This document shows positions 1 through 8,038 of a stretch of DNA of 64,000 bases, piece by piece. The first letter of the stretch is position 1; each line of letters opens with the position of its first letter. This DNA comes from Polynucleobacter victoriensis (lineage in GTDB: Bacteria > Pseudomonadota > Gammaproteobacteria > Burkholderiales > Burkholderiaceae), in NCBI RefSeq assembly GCF_900187875.1, contig NZ_FYEX01000001.1, positions 744,001-808,000 on the forward strand, read 5' to 3'. The notes beneath the pieces are model-generated. The model saw only the letters and a program-made list of their open reading frames with translations, was not told the DNA's origin and ran no database searches. The position numbers were made by a program, and so were the translations under genes.

Positions 1-1
1 A

Positions 2-583
2 CTATTAGCTGCAGACCCAACCTACCTAACAGCATTGATTATTGTGTTATTCATAGGCTCAACAATTTGGGTTGGCTTTAGAGCACATCATTTAGCTTGG
101 CAGTACGAGCAAGTTTGCCGCTTTAGAAGATTGATTGCGGATCAATCTTCTAAAGACACTATCTTGCAAGAAGAAACTTCCTGGATCAAAGATTTATTTA
201 CTGGCTTAGTTAATAAGAAAACCGACTGGCGCAATAACTCTCAACTAGTGGCATTGTTTGGAGAAAAAGCTTCCTCTGCCCATGAAATGACTTGGTGGAT
301 CAACGGCGTGCTACTCAAACTAGGTTTGCTAGGTAAGGTGATTGGTTTTTCAATCATGGCTTTGCAATTAGGTTCTTTGGATAGCTTTGATGCTAGCCAA
401 ACATCAACGATTCTTAAAACGCTAACAGGTGGCTTAGGTATTGCACTACTTACCACCATGACTGGTTTAGCAGCCAATATGCTTTTAGGTTTGCAACTGA
501 TGCGTTTGGATCGATTTGCTGATTACTTAACCGCATACGCGATTGAAACTGTTGAACAAGATCTAGAAAGAAGCTTGGCTTAA
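2..583 (+). CDS. MotA/TolQ/ExbB-type proton channel protein, 5' end missing
   Basis: The reading frame is open from base 2, so the gene starts before the window; the TTG at 35 lies inside the first visible membrane helix and is not a convincing start. The visible part has one helix near its N-terminus, a charged cytoplasmic stretch, then two hydrophobic helices with the small-residue pattern (LTGGLGIALLTTMTGLAAN) typical of the proton-channel subunits MotA, TolQ and ExbB. Such proteins form the pentameric stator ring that converts proton flow into mechanical work. The next gene starts 4 bases after the stop and codes for a one-helix protein that could be the partner subunit. The exact system is unknown; tolQ and exbB have different usual neighbours. 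Confidence 0.8.
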   Translation, partial: LLAADPTYLTALIIVLFIGSTIWVGFRAHHLAWQYEQVCRFRRLIADQSSKDTILQEETSWIKDLFTGLVNKKTDWRNNSQLVALFGEKASSAHEMTWWINGVLLKLGLLGKVIGFSIMALQLGSLDSFDASQTSTILKTLTGGLGIALLTTMTGLAANMLLGLQLMRLDRFADYLTAYAIETVEQDLERSLA

Positions 584-587
584 GTTA

Positions 588-1202
588 ATGGGCATTTCTA
601 GAAAAACTCCTCGCGAGACTGAAACAGATCCGTTCTACGACATGTTGTTCAACATGTTGATAGCGTTTGTTTTTTGTTTTGTGATTGCGATCTTGGCGTT
701 TAATCCAAAATCTGGCAAAAGTGGCGATATCCCTGCACATGCAGAATTTATTATTTCCGTTACTTGGCCAGATATGGATCCCAATGACTTAGATACTTGG
801 GTACAAGATCCAGCTGGCAATGTAGTTTGGTTTAGAAATCGAGATGCTGGTCTTATGCATTTAGATCGTGACGATCGAGGTTTAGCCAATGACTCGATTG
901 TGGTTAACAATAAGTTAGTTGTTAACCCACTTAATCAAGAAGTTGTCACCATCCGCGGATTTGCCGCAGGTGAATACACCGTCAATATTCATTATTACGA
1001 CAGTAAAAATCAAAAGCCTGTTGAGGCGAGTGTATCTGTCGTGAAAGTTAATCCCCGTGCAGAGGTCATTTATTACGGCAACGTCACATTACCTAAAAAA
1101 GGTGATGAAAGAACAGCCGTGAGATTTACGCTCAATGGCACAGGTCAAGTATTGGGCACCAGCACGTTGCCAAAAACAATTGTTGAAAGGAACTCCAAAT
1201 GA
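588..1202 (+). CDS. one-helix envelope protein, possible stator B-subunit with a DUF2135-like beta-sandwich
   Basis: 204 residues. A single N-terminal membrane helix (about residues 18-40) is preceded by Asp at its cytoplasmic edge (DPFYDMLFNML), the arrangement of ExbD/MotB/TolR subunits, where this Asp carries the proton. The rest is predicted periplasmic and beta-rich; the stretch around residues 62-95 (DLDTWVQDPAGN ... MHLDRDDRG) resembles DUF2135/YfaP-like domains. It does not look like the peptidoglycan-binding domain of MotB. It follows the channel subunit by 4 bases and overlaps the next gene by an ATGA, so the three are translationally coupled. The pairing with the channel protein is inferred. 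Confidence 0.6.
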   Translation: MGISRKTPRETETDPFYDMLFNMLIAFVFCFVIAILAFNPKSGKSGDIPAHAEFIISVTWPDMDPNDLDTWVQDPAGNVVWFRNRDAGLMHLDRDDRGLANDSIVVNNKLVVNPLNQEVVTIRGFAAGEYTVNIHYYDSKNQKPVEASVSVVKVNPRAEVIYYGNVTLPKKGDERTAVRFTLNGTGQVLGTSTLPKTIVERNSK

Positions 1203-1711
1203 ACGCCAACGTCATTCTGACTTTATCCATTGGTTTTGCAGTACTGGGATTTTTGTTACTTTGTATTTGCTTGTTTAGCCCCATTAACAAAAAAGTAAAG
1301 CTACTGCTCGTTATTTTTACAAGTGCTGCCTACTTCATTAGTTTTGATGCTTTGAAGATGACGCAAGGTTGGGCAACTGCTGACTCTATTCCACCTAAAT
1401 TTGTTCTATTAGCAGCCGTGATTGAAGAACCTGTTAAAGACAAAACCAAAGGTGAAATTTTTGTTTGGTTACAAGAGTTGGTTGATAACAAACCACAGGG
1501 TGAGCCACGGGCATTTAGATTCCCATATGAAAAAGGTCTTCATAGCTTGTTTGAAGATGGCATGAAAAAAACTCGTAACGGCAATTCTCAAATTGGTAGC
1601 TTAGAGCCATTACGTGGGCCTAAGAGCAATAACTGGTTGAGATCTGGCGGTGATGAACCTCCTAAAGTGAAATTAGGCGATTTACCAGCTCCGCAACTTC
1701 CAGAAAAATAA
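1199..1711 (+). CDS. membrane protein with two N-terminal helices, unknown function
   Basis: 170 residues. Two hydrophobic segments (about residues 5-28 and 35-52) are followed by a polar, proline-rich tail of about 110 residues ending in KLGDLPAPQLPEK. The ATG overlaps the previous stop (ATGA). I recognise no domain. Its place as third gene of a channel operon suggests it is a further part of the same envelope complex. The tail topology cannot be fixed from the sequence. Confidence 0.6.
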   Translation: MNANVILTLSIGFAVLGFLLLCICLFSPINKKVKLLLVIFTSAAYFISFDALKMTQGWATADSIPPKFVLLAAVIEEPVKDKTKGEIFVWLQELVDNKPQGEPRAFRFPYEKGLHSLFEDGMKKTRNGNSQIGSLEPLRGPKSNNWLRSGGDEPPKVKLGDLPAPQLPEK

Positions 1712-1753
1712 TCCCGAGTTGTATCTCTACATACGAACTCATGAGGCTACCTA

Positions 1754-2473
1754 ATGATTAATACAATCCATCAACAATTACCAAAGCTGTTGCTATTGGC
1801 AACAGCAATATCTTTGCTCTCTTGCAGCAAATCAGAAATCGATTCTTCTGACTACTTCCCATTAAAACCTGGCAAGGCTTGGGTTTATGAAGTCGAAACA
1901 GAAATGAAAGATCCTGAGATACATCCAACCATTACTCTTTCAACTGACAGAAAAATCAATTTTGATGGTGAAACTACTTGGGTTCGTCGCAGTGCTGATG
2001 GTGTGGAGTACTACATCAGAAGAGATGACACTGGCATCTATCGTGTAGCGAGCCGTCTAGACAATCAAGAACAGGCTCAATTAGATCCAGCAAGAAGATA
2101 TATTTTCAAAAACCCAATCCAAGTGGGAACCACTTGGGAGGCTCTAACAGTGCCCTACCTCGTTAGACACCCTAATGAATTCCCCTACCATCTCAAGAAC
2201 TCACACAAAGCTATCATGACTTATCGTATTGAGGCGTTGAATCAAGAGGTTGAAGTGCCTTATGGCAAGTTCACAGACTGTATCCACGTACAAGGTACCG
2301 CCTCCATCAAGATCTTTACTGATCCAGTCAACGGCTTTAGTGATGTTCCATTAGTTAGCAATGAGTACTACTGTAAAGGTGTTGGCTTGGTTAAGTTTGA
2401 CCGTGAAGAAACTGTTCCTGGCTACGCGATGACGGGTGGCAAGCTAAGCTATAACTTAATCAGCGTTAAGTAA
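1754..2473 (+). CDS. putative outer-membrane or periplasmic lipoprotein
   Basis: 239 residues with a lipoprotein signal: a basic N-terminus, hydrophobic core and lipobox LLSC, with Cys24 the likely lipidated residue. The mature part opens with SSDYFPLKPGKAWVYEVE, a pattern common in small lipoproteins of Burkholderiales whose function is unassigned. Two further cysteines (in FTDCIHV and YYCKGVG) could form a disulfide. It lies 42 bases after the previous gene on the same strand and may share its transcript. Confidence 0.65.
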   Translation: MINTIHQQLPKLLLLATAISLLSCSKSEIDSSDYFPLKPGKAWVYEVETEMKDPEIHPTITLSTDRKINFDGETTWVRRSADGVEYYIRRDDTGIYRVASRLDNQEQAQLDPARRYIFKNPIQVGTTWEALTVPYLVRHPNEFPYHLKNSHKAIMTYRIEALNQEVEVPYGKFTDCIHVQGTASIKIFTDPVNGFSDVPLVSNEYYCKGVGLVKFDREETVPGYAMTGGKLSYNLISVK

Positions 2474-2616
2474 TCCAATACTGCAGGCCTTATCGACACT
2501 ATCGACCTTATTAACTTTATCAAGCTTATTTTTGTACTGTCTGCAAAGAAATTGGTTTAGTCATAGAATAGTTTCAGAACATTTGCAGTAGTTAACTATT
2601 CTTATAAGAGGCAACG

Positions 2617-3093
2617 ATGGTCACCGAATCAGTGATGGTTAGCTTGATGATTGCAGCATCTCGTTTATCTGGTTTGCCTGCCATTCCGGCTGATCAAATG
2701 GCAGCGGTTAAAAGCATCTCCCAAGAGGAGATTATCACCATGCAATGCCCCACCGAACCAGATGAATGTTCGGGCATGGTGGCCTTCTATGACATTCCTA
2801 AAAATACAATTTTTCTAAAAAATACTTTAGATCTGGACTCAACCAGAGACCTATCATTTCTTCTTCATGAAATGGTTCATGTACTGCAATACAAAAAATT
2901 TGGTGACACTATCTTCAGCGATTGTGACAATACAGTTAGATCAGAAAAACTGGCTTACGCGGTTCAAAACAAGTTTTTATTGAACAATGGTCTGTTTGAT
3001 CGATTCGGTGACAGCTTGGCGTATATGACATGCTCTGACGTGCAAGATGCTAAACAAGGCAATATTAAGATTGAGCCGATTTTGGTCAAATAA
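2617..3093 (+). CDS. small protein with a HEMVH zincin-like motif
   Basis: 158 residues. The central LLHEMVHVLQYKKFG matches the HExxH zinc-peptidase pattern, and several charged helices follow (SEKLAYAVQNKF). There is no clear signal peptide, only a weakly hydrophobic N-terminus. Four Cys residues suggest an exported protein or a metal site. It could be a minimal DUF6647-type or zincin-like domain; catalytic activity is not assured for so short a protein. The ribosome site AGAGGCAAC precedes the ATG. The 144-base gap before it holds short imperfect repeats of the type TTATCGAC/CTATCGAC and nothing else I can name. Confidence 0.55.
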   Translation: MVTESVMVSLMIAASRLSGLPAIPADQMAAVKSISQEEIITMQCPTEPDECSGMVAFYDIPKNTIFLKNTLDLDSTRDLSFLLHEMVHVLQYKKFGDTIFSDCDNTVRSEKLAYAVQNKFLLNNGLFDRFGDSLAYMTCSDVQDAKQGNIKIEPILVK

Positions 3094-3138
3094 ATATCCC
3101 CAGCAAGTCACATAAAAATAATTTATAACTAGAGAACA

Positions 3139-3543
3139 ATGCTGCAAAAAATTAACGCCTGGGCTAAACGGATTAAGCAACAAGTGACATTGCTGTGGAC
3201 TGCGTATCAGCATCCTGAATGCCCAATTTATGTGAAATTATTGATTGGCCTGATTGTTCTTTATGCACTAAGCCCAATTGATTTGATACCGGACTTTATT
3301 CCAGTTCTAGGTTACCTAGATGAAATGATCCTATTGCCTATATTAATAGCTTTAGCTTTAAAGCTTATGCCTGATCACGTCATTGAATTGGCAGAGCAAG
3401 AGTTAGTAAACGAAGAAAACTTTAAAAAAGAAAAATCCCCGAAGCCAAAGTTATGGCTAGGGGGATTGCTAGTAGTCTCTATTTGGATACTAGGTATTAC
3501 TTGGCTGGGCCACCTTTTAGCGCCCATACTGCCAAAGTTTTAA
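3139..3543 (+). CDS. DUF1232 (YkvA-like) membrane protein
   Basis: 134 residues. The core at about residues 27-75 (YVKLLIGLIVLYALSPIDLIPDFIPVLGYLDEMI) is the signature of DUF1232: a membrane hairpin with a conserved SPIDLIPDFIP. A second helix near the C-terminus (LLVVSIWILGITWLGHLL) is a common extension. The molecular function is unknown. The last 47 bases overlap, tail to tail, the cytochrome c gene on the other strand. Confidence 0.85.
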   Translation: MLQKINAWAKRIKQQVTLLWTAYQHPECPIYVKLLIGLIVLYALSPIDLIPDFIPVLGYLDEMILLPILIALALKLMPDHVIELAEQELVNEENFKKEKSPKPKLWLGGLLVVSIWILGITWLGHLLAPILPKF

Positions 3544-3814
3544 GATCGGCATCGTTGATTTGTGGGTGTGCAGGCATTGGAACTGGACCCCAAGAACCTT
3601 TACCACCAGCTTTAATCTTTGCAGCCATCTTATCTACAGCACCAGCATCGCCAGCGTATTTCTTAGCGATGTCTTGGAATGCAGGACCAACTAATTTCTT
3701 ATCAGCAGCGTGACAAGCTGTACAACCGTTTTTAGTTGCCAATGCTTGATCAGCAAATGCTGGAGCAGATACCAACATAGCTACTGGTAATGCTAATTTG
3801 ATTAATGTCTTCAT
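3497..3814 (-). CDS. class I cytochrome c (c551/c552 type)
   Basis: 105 residues with a Sec signal peptide ending at about AFA-DQ. The haem site CTACH is at 31-35 and the methionine ligand lies in the PVPMPAHPQ segment, as in short c551/c552 electron carriers. It is the last gene of the leftward run that includes the PQQ dehydrogenase, and a terminator separates it from the porin upstream. It is a plausible electron carrier from periplasmic dehydrogenases to the terminal oxidase; the partner is inferred from position only. Confidence 0.88.
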   Translation of the reverse strand: MKTLIKLALPVAMLVSAPAFADQALATKNGCTACHAADKKLVGPAFQDIAKKYAGDAGAVDKMAAKIKAGGKGSWGPVPMPAHPQINDADLKTLAVWALKGGPAK

Positions 3815-3870
3815 TTAAAACTCCAATAAATAAATTGAAATGATCAAACAATTAAATTAATTTTGTAAAA

Positions 3871-3892
3871 AAACCACCCCGGAGGGTGGTTT
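3871..3892 (-). terminator. Rho-independent terminator of the porin gene
   Basis: An 8-base-pair stem, AACCACCC with GGGTGGTT, has a four-base loop. On the minus strand a run of eight T follows the stem. It lies just after the porin stop and before the cytochrome c gene, so the cytochrome probably has its own promoter. Confidence 0.85.
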
Positions 3893-3919
3893 GTTTTTCT
3901 TGTTTCCTTTGTGGGGAAA

Positions 3920-4990
3920 TTAGAATGAGTGAACTACGCCCAAACCAATGTTGTTTGCTGATTTTGTGTTTGAACCTTTAGTTGATGCGTAGCCTTGGTA
4001 AATTGCACCAGCTGCATCTTTATTAAAGTTAGCTACTGTTCCGTATAAATAAGTGCGCTTTGACAAGTCATATTTAGCTTTCAAAGAAACAATTTTAGGG
4101 CTCTTATCTGTTGTAGCTTTGTCATCCTTCATATCTTCGTAGTTAACAGCAACTAAAGTTGCTGGAGTCAACTGATAACCAAGACCAATTTCATAGCCAC
4201 GAGCATCAACTGTTTTACCAGCAGCCACGCCCTGTTCATATGTATGGTATTGCGCCGCTAACAAAACTTGACCAATAGTATATTTAGCACCTACTAGAGA
4301 TTTCTTAGCAGCAGTACCACCAGATGCATCATTTGCAACTTCGTAACCAGCTGACAGACTCAATGAGCCTGCGTCATAGTTCAAAATACCTGCTGTTTGA
4401 CTAGCTTTTGTCTTGTCGCCAGCTTGACCACCTACGGAACTTTGAACCTGCAATTTTAAACCGTTAAAACTTGGTGAAACATAAGCTACAGCATTGTTAA
4501 CGAATGCGCCTGATGTTGATGAGTTTGTATTTGCAGCTGTACCGTATGCCAACAGACCATTAACAGCCAATGAGTTTGTATGTGTTGGGATTACGCCATT
4601 TACAAATGATTGCAAGAACATAATATCGATCTGGCGACCCAAATCTAACTTACCGTATGCGCCTGACAAACCAACTGTTGCATAACGACCAAATAGGCTA
4701 GTGCCTGATGAGTTTGTTGCATCACCAGCAGCACCAGTTTGGTTAGTCAAACTACCTTGTAGGTTGAAATTTGCCTTCAAACCACCGCCCAAATCTTCAG
4801 AGCCAGTGAAACCAATCATGCTTGGGAACCATTGACCACTTGTAGCCATAGTTGCATTTTTGCCACCAGTAGCATTGTTTGTTGTCAAGATACCGGCATC
4901 GATGAAACCGTAAACAGTAACATTGCTTTGTGCAAAAGCTGCACCAGACACTGTTGCCAATGCTGCAAGAGCTAATAAATGTTTTTTCAT
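3920..4990 (-). CDS. Gram-negative general porin
   Basis: 356 residues: signal peptide MKKHLLALAALATVSGAAFA-QSNVTVYG, then a mature barrel beginning with the betaproteobacterial porin pattern VTVYGFIDAG and ending in aromatic Phe (VVHSF), the outer-membrane assembly signal. It matches the 16-strand trimeric porins of Burkholderiales. It lies directly downstream of the PQQ dehydrogenase with its own long leader containing two hairpins. It is a paralogue of the porin at 26732-27832: the last 17 bases of the two coding ends are identical. It may admit the alcohol substrate, but that is only a guess from position. Confidence 0.92.
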   Translation of the reverse strand: MKKHLLALAALATVSGAAFAQSNVTVYGFIDAGILTTNNATGGKNATMATSGQWFPSMIGFTGSEDLGGGLKANFNLQGSLTNQTGAAGDATNSSGTSLFGRYATVGLSGAYGKLDLGRQIDIMFLQSFVNGVIPTHTNSLAVNGLLAYGTAANTNSSTSGAFVNNAVAYVSPSFNGLKLQVQSSVGGQAGDKTKASQTAGILNYDAGSLSLSAGYEVANDASGGTAAKKSLVGAKYTIGQVLLAAQYHTYEQGVAAGKTVDARGYEIGLGYQLTPATLVAVNYEDMKDDKATTDKSPKIVSLKAKYDLSKRTYLYGTVANFNKDAAGAIYQGYASTKGSNTKSANNIGLGVVHSF

Positions 4991-5055
4991 GTGTTTTTCT
5001 CTCTTTTTAAAAATGTAATGTGTTACTACATTATTAATGTTAATAATCTTTTAAA

Positions 5056-5089
5056 TAAGACCCTAATGATTTCGCACTAGGGTCTTATA
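5056..5089. promoter_or_regulatory. hairpin with ACCCTA/TAGGGT arms upstream of the porin
   Basis: Perfect 11-base-pair inverted repeat, ATAAGACCCTA with TAGGGTCTTAT, with a 12-base loop. It lies about 65-100 bases before the porin start. The arms contain the AGGGTCTWA element also seen before the PedF cytochrome and PqqU-like genes. It could be a regulator site or a terminator for the dehydrogenase; the T run on the minus strand is short. Confidence 0.5.
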
Positions 5090-5107
5090 TTTGTTGCTTA
5101 TTTACAA

Positions 5108-5137
5108 CAACTAACTAGGGTTAACCCTAATTAGTTG
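5108..5137. terminator. hairpin after the PQQ dehydrogenase gene
   Basis: Thirteen-base arms around a TTAA loop (CAACTAACTAGGG with CCCTAATTAGTTG, one mismatch) begin 12 bases after the dehydrogenase stop. This is a probable transcription end or mRNA-stabilising structure. The T run is better on the plus strand, where no gene ends. Confidence 0.55.
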
Positions 5138-5149
5138 TTTTTACTTCTA

Positions 5150-6883
5150 CTACTTAGCTAGTTTGAATGTCCAAACAGAGCCGCCTTGTTCTAAGAAAGA
5201 AACTTTCTTAGCAACGTCACCGCCCCACAATGGAACCGCACCACCCCAACCAGATACTACAGAAACATATTGCTCACCATCTTGTTCCCAAGTGATCGGA
5301 GGAGCTACGATGCCTGAACCAGTTTGGAATTTCCACAATTCTTTACCAGTCTTAGCGTCAGCTGCTTTCAAGTAGCCTTCTGGAGTACCCCAGAATACTA
5401 AGTTACCAGCTGTAGTCATAACACCACCCCATAGTGGAGCATTGTTAGGAATTTCCCAAGCAATCTTACCTGTCTTAGGATCAATAGCGCGTAATGCACC
5501 GATTGGACCGTCATTCAAAGTCTTGATTGTGAAACCAGCGCCTAAGTAAGCAGCACCTTTTTTGTAGCTAACTGGCTCGTTCCAGATCTCCATACCCCAT
5601 TCGTTAGCAGGTACATAGAACATGCCTGTTTGTTGGCTGTAAGCCATAGGCATTTGGTTCTTACCACCTAGGAATGAAGGTACAGCAAATACTGACTTAC
5701 CTTTTTTGCCATCAGCGCTCTTAGCAGGATCACCAGGACGGTTATCAGCTACGTAGTTAGGACGACCTGTCTTCAAGTCAATGCTTGTAGCCCAAGTAAT
5801 CTTCTTAACGAATGGTGTAGCGTTTTCTAACTTACCTGATTTAGCATCAAGAACGTAGAAGAAACCGTTACGGTCAGCCTTAGCACCCATACGCTTACCG
5901 TTCATGTCGAATGTAACTAATTCGTTAACACCGTCAAAGTCCCAACCATCGTGTGGTGTTGTTTGATAGTGCCAAGCAATCTTACCTGTCTTAGGATCGA
6001 TAGCTACTGTTGAGCATGAGAATAGGTTGTCGCCTGGACGAACAGCACTGTTCCATGGGCCTGGGTTACCTGTACCAAAGTACACTAAACCAGTCTTAGC
6101 GTCGTATGAACCGCCCAACCATGTAGCTGCGCCACCTGATTTCCACATTTCGCCTGGCCATGTTGCACCAGTTGTGCCTGATACGCCATTTTCAATTGCT
6201 TTACCAGCTGCGTCATATTTGTAACCCATATGACCTTCAACTGTAGGACGTGACCAAACCATCTTACCTGTCTTAGCATCACGCGCTTCAACGCGACCGA
6301 TAATACCGAACTCACCACCAGACACACCAGTGATTACCAAGCCGTTAACGATCAATGGAGCTGCTGACATTGAGTAGCCAGCTTTGAAGTCGTCAACTGT
6401 TTCTTTCCAAACTACCTTACCTGTATTTTGGTCAAGAGCAACGATTTGCGCATCCAATGTACCGAAAATAACTAGGTTGTCATATAAAGCTGCGCCGCGG
6501 TTAATAACGTCACAGCAAGGCATGATGCCGTCTGGTAGACGGTGCTCATACTTCCATAATTTTTGACCTGTCTTTGAGTCAACAGCGAAGATACGTGAGT
6601 AAGAAGCTGTCACGAACATCTTGCCATTGTGAATCAATGGCTGAGATTCTTGACCACGTTGCTTTTCACCACCGAATGACATAGACCAAGCTGGAACCAA
6701 CTTGTTAACGTTCTTGTCATTGATTTTGTTTAGAGTAGAGAAACGCTGACCGTCACGTGTCATACCCCAGTTCAAAACACTCTTAGTGTCTTTGCCTTCC
6801 AACATTGCATCAGTCACAGTTGCATTAGCTGCACCTGAACCGATAGCTGCTAGCACCAATACTGATAATAGCGATTTACGCAT
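5150..6883 (-). CDS. PQQ-dependent alcohol dehydrogenase, lanthanide type (XoxF/PedH-like)
   Basis: 577 residues with signal peptide [21 protein letters not shown]. It is an eight-bladed quinoprotein with repeated DxxTGKxxW motifs and oxidises alcohols in the periplasm using PQQ. Visible active-site features are the vicinal disulfide pair Cys123-Cys124 ([10 protein letters not shown]), metal ligands Glu191 (GGEFG) and Asn273 (TGNPGPWN), and the catalytic Asp315 in [11 protein letters not shown]. Asp317, two residues after the catalytic Asp, is the hallmark of lanthanide enzymes; calcium enzymes carry Ala, Ser or Thr there. No fused cytochrome domain is present. The ribosome site TAGGAGAG precedes the ATG well. 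The substrate (methanol, ethanol or other alcohol) cannot be read from the sequence; relay and PedF neighbours favour a broad alcohol range. Confidence 0.93.
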   Translation of the reverse strand: MRKSLLSVLVLAAIGSGAANATVTDAMLEGKDTKSVLNWGMTRDGQRFSTLNKINDKNVNKLVPAWSMSFGGEKQRGQESQPLIHNGKMFVTASYSRIFAVDSKTGQKLWKYEHRLPDGIMPCCDVINRGAALYDNLVIFGTLDAQIVALDQNTGKVVWKETVDDFKAGYSMSAAPLIVNGLVITGVSGGEFGIIGRVEARDAKTGKMVWSRPTVEGHMGYKYDAAGKAIENGVSGTTGATWPGEMWKSGGAATWLGGSYDAKTGLVYFGTGNPGPWNSAVRPGDNLFSCSTVAIDPKTGKIAWHYQTTPHDGWDFDGVNELVTFDMNGKRMGAKADRNGFFYVLDAKSGKLENATPFVKKITWATSIDLKTGRPNYVADNRPGDPAKSADGKKGKSVFAVPSFLGGKNQMPMAYSQQTGMFYVPANEWGMEIWNEPVSYKKGAAYLGAGFTIKTLNDGPIGALRAIDPKTGKIAWEIPNNAPLWGGVMTTAGNLVFWGTPEGYLKAADAKTGKELWKFQTGSGIVAPPITWEQDGEQYVSVVSGWGGAVPLWGGDVAKKVSFLEQGGSVWTFKLAK

Positions 6884-6911
6884 TTTTTTCTCTCCTAAGT
6901 AAAGAAATCCC

Positions 6912-6930
6912 AGTCATGAAAATCATGACT
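6912..6930. promoter_or_regulatory. perfect inverted repeat in the dehydrogenase leader
   Basis: The sequence agtcatgaaaatcatgact has two perfect 8-base arms around AAA, 29 bases before the start codon. It is a candidate operator for one of the local response regulators, or a leader hairpin. Confidence 0.45.
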
Positions 6931-7001
6931 TGAAGCGATTGTGAGGAATTTTTCCCAAAATAACTAGTTGAACAAACTAAGTGCTTTCCCTAGTCTTTTA
7001 G

Positions 7002-7973
7002 TTATTTTTTGAATATTTCTTTTTCGTAACTTGGGTAGAGGTGCGTAACGTTGCGTAGATACTCAGGCTTCAATGCCGCGAAACCCCTGAATTTATAAGG
7101 GATTGGCAGGCGCAATACCTCACTGATATCCATTCCTTGCAGCGCAGCATTTTTGAAACTTTGATCAAGCCAAGTGAGGTACTCTTTGGTCTGTTCGATA
7201 CCTTCTAAGCCCTTGTTGTAAGGACCATGACTAGGCACTAGAGCCTTGATTTGCTTAGATGTGTTCCATTTTGAGACAGTCTCTAAACTCTTAAACCATT
7301 CTGAAATATTTGCGTGAGGTGTGGTGGGCACACGATCTGCAAATACAAGACCGCCAACAAATACAACGCCAGTTGTTTTATCCCATAAAACAAGATCAGC
7401 AGCAGTATGGCCATTGAACTGAATTAACTCCAACTGATGATTGGCATCAGAGATATTCATAGGGCCCGGTTGAATAACCTGTGTAGCAGGCTTTGACTCA
7501 GTTGCAGTCATCCAATCACCACAAATGCGGTACAAGTTATCTGTGTACGATGCCCCCTCTTCCTTCATACCTTGAATCGATGCAGGCAATGCAGCAATAG
7601 GTACATCAGCATAAGCTTGGTTACCTAAGAAATAATCTGGGTGCAAGTTGAGGTTTAAAACTAATTTAATTTTTTTATTAGTTACTTTTGCAATCGCTTG
7701 ACGTTGCTGCTCACCATACAACTTCGATACACCTGTATTGATAACAACAACACCCTCATTGGTCACAATGAAACCCGTATTAATGATGTTGCAACCATTA
7801 GATTTAGAAAAGTCATCATTAACACCCTCAAATACATAGGTGTCTTTTGCTATTTGCTTTGCATCTAATTTGTAATCTAAGTTGGCTGCAAAAGATAACT
7901 GTATAAAAGCGAATGTGTAAAAAACTGCCAGCGCAGTTTTAATTATTTTTGTAGATGTTTTGTTACGTTGCAT
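7002..7973 (-). CDS. metallo-beta-lactamase-fold quinoprotein relay protein 1 (SoxH-like)
   Basis: About 323 residues from the ATG at 7973 (the longer frame begins with TTG), with an N-terminal signal sequence ending near FIQLSFA. The fold motifs are recognisable, but the zinc-binding signature is changed: where HxHxDH is expected the protein reads NLHPDY, keeping only the second His and the Asp. Later motifs are GHTAADLVLW, VGGLVF (Gly in place of the usual Asp) and PSHGPYNKG. It resembles the 'quinoprotein relay system zinc metallohydrolase' families found beside PQQ alcohol dehydrogenases. It is co-directional with the SoxYZ-like gene and the dehydrogenase. The role in electron relay or maturation is a family-based inference. 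Confidence 0.8.
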   Translation of the reverse strand: MQRNKTSTKIIKTALAVFYTFAFIQLSFAANLDYKLDAKQIAKDTYVFEGVNDDFSKSNGCNIINTGFIVTNEGVVVINTGVSKLYGEQQRQAIAKVTNKKIKLVLNLNLHPDYFLGNQAYADVPIAALPASIQGMKEEGASYTDNLYRICGDWMTATESKPATQVIQPGPMNISDANHQLELIQFNGHTAADLVLWDKTTGVVFVGGLVFADRVPTTPHANISEWFKSLETVSKWNTSKQIKALVPSHGPYNKGLEGIEQTKEYLTWLDQSFKNAALQGMDISEVLRLPIPYKFRGFAALKPEYLRNVTHLYPSYEKEIFKK

Positions 7974-8038
7974 AACCAACCAATCAATATCTGTATTTGT
8001 AATAAGCCGAACTCAGTGTCAAATTTGTAATTATCTAA

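Noticed and set aside
10..583. Start of the first gene at TTG 35
   Set aside because: The frame is open to the window edge and the TTG lies within a membrane helix.
4494..4685. Antisense reading frames inside porins, dehydrogenase, gltB and AOR
   Set aside because: They lie wholly within well-supported genes, lack ribosome sites and resemble no protein.
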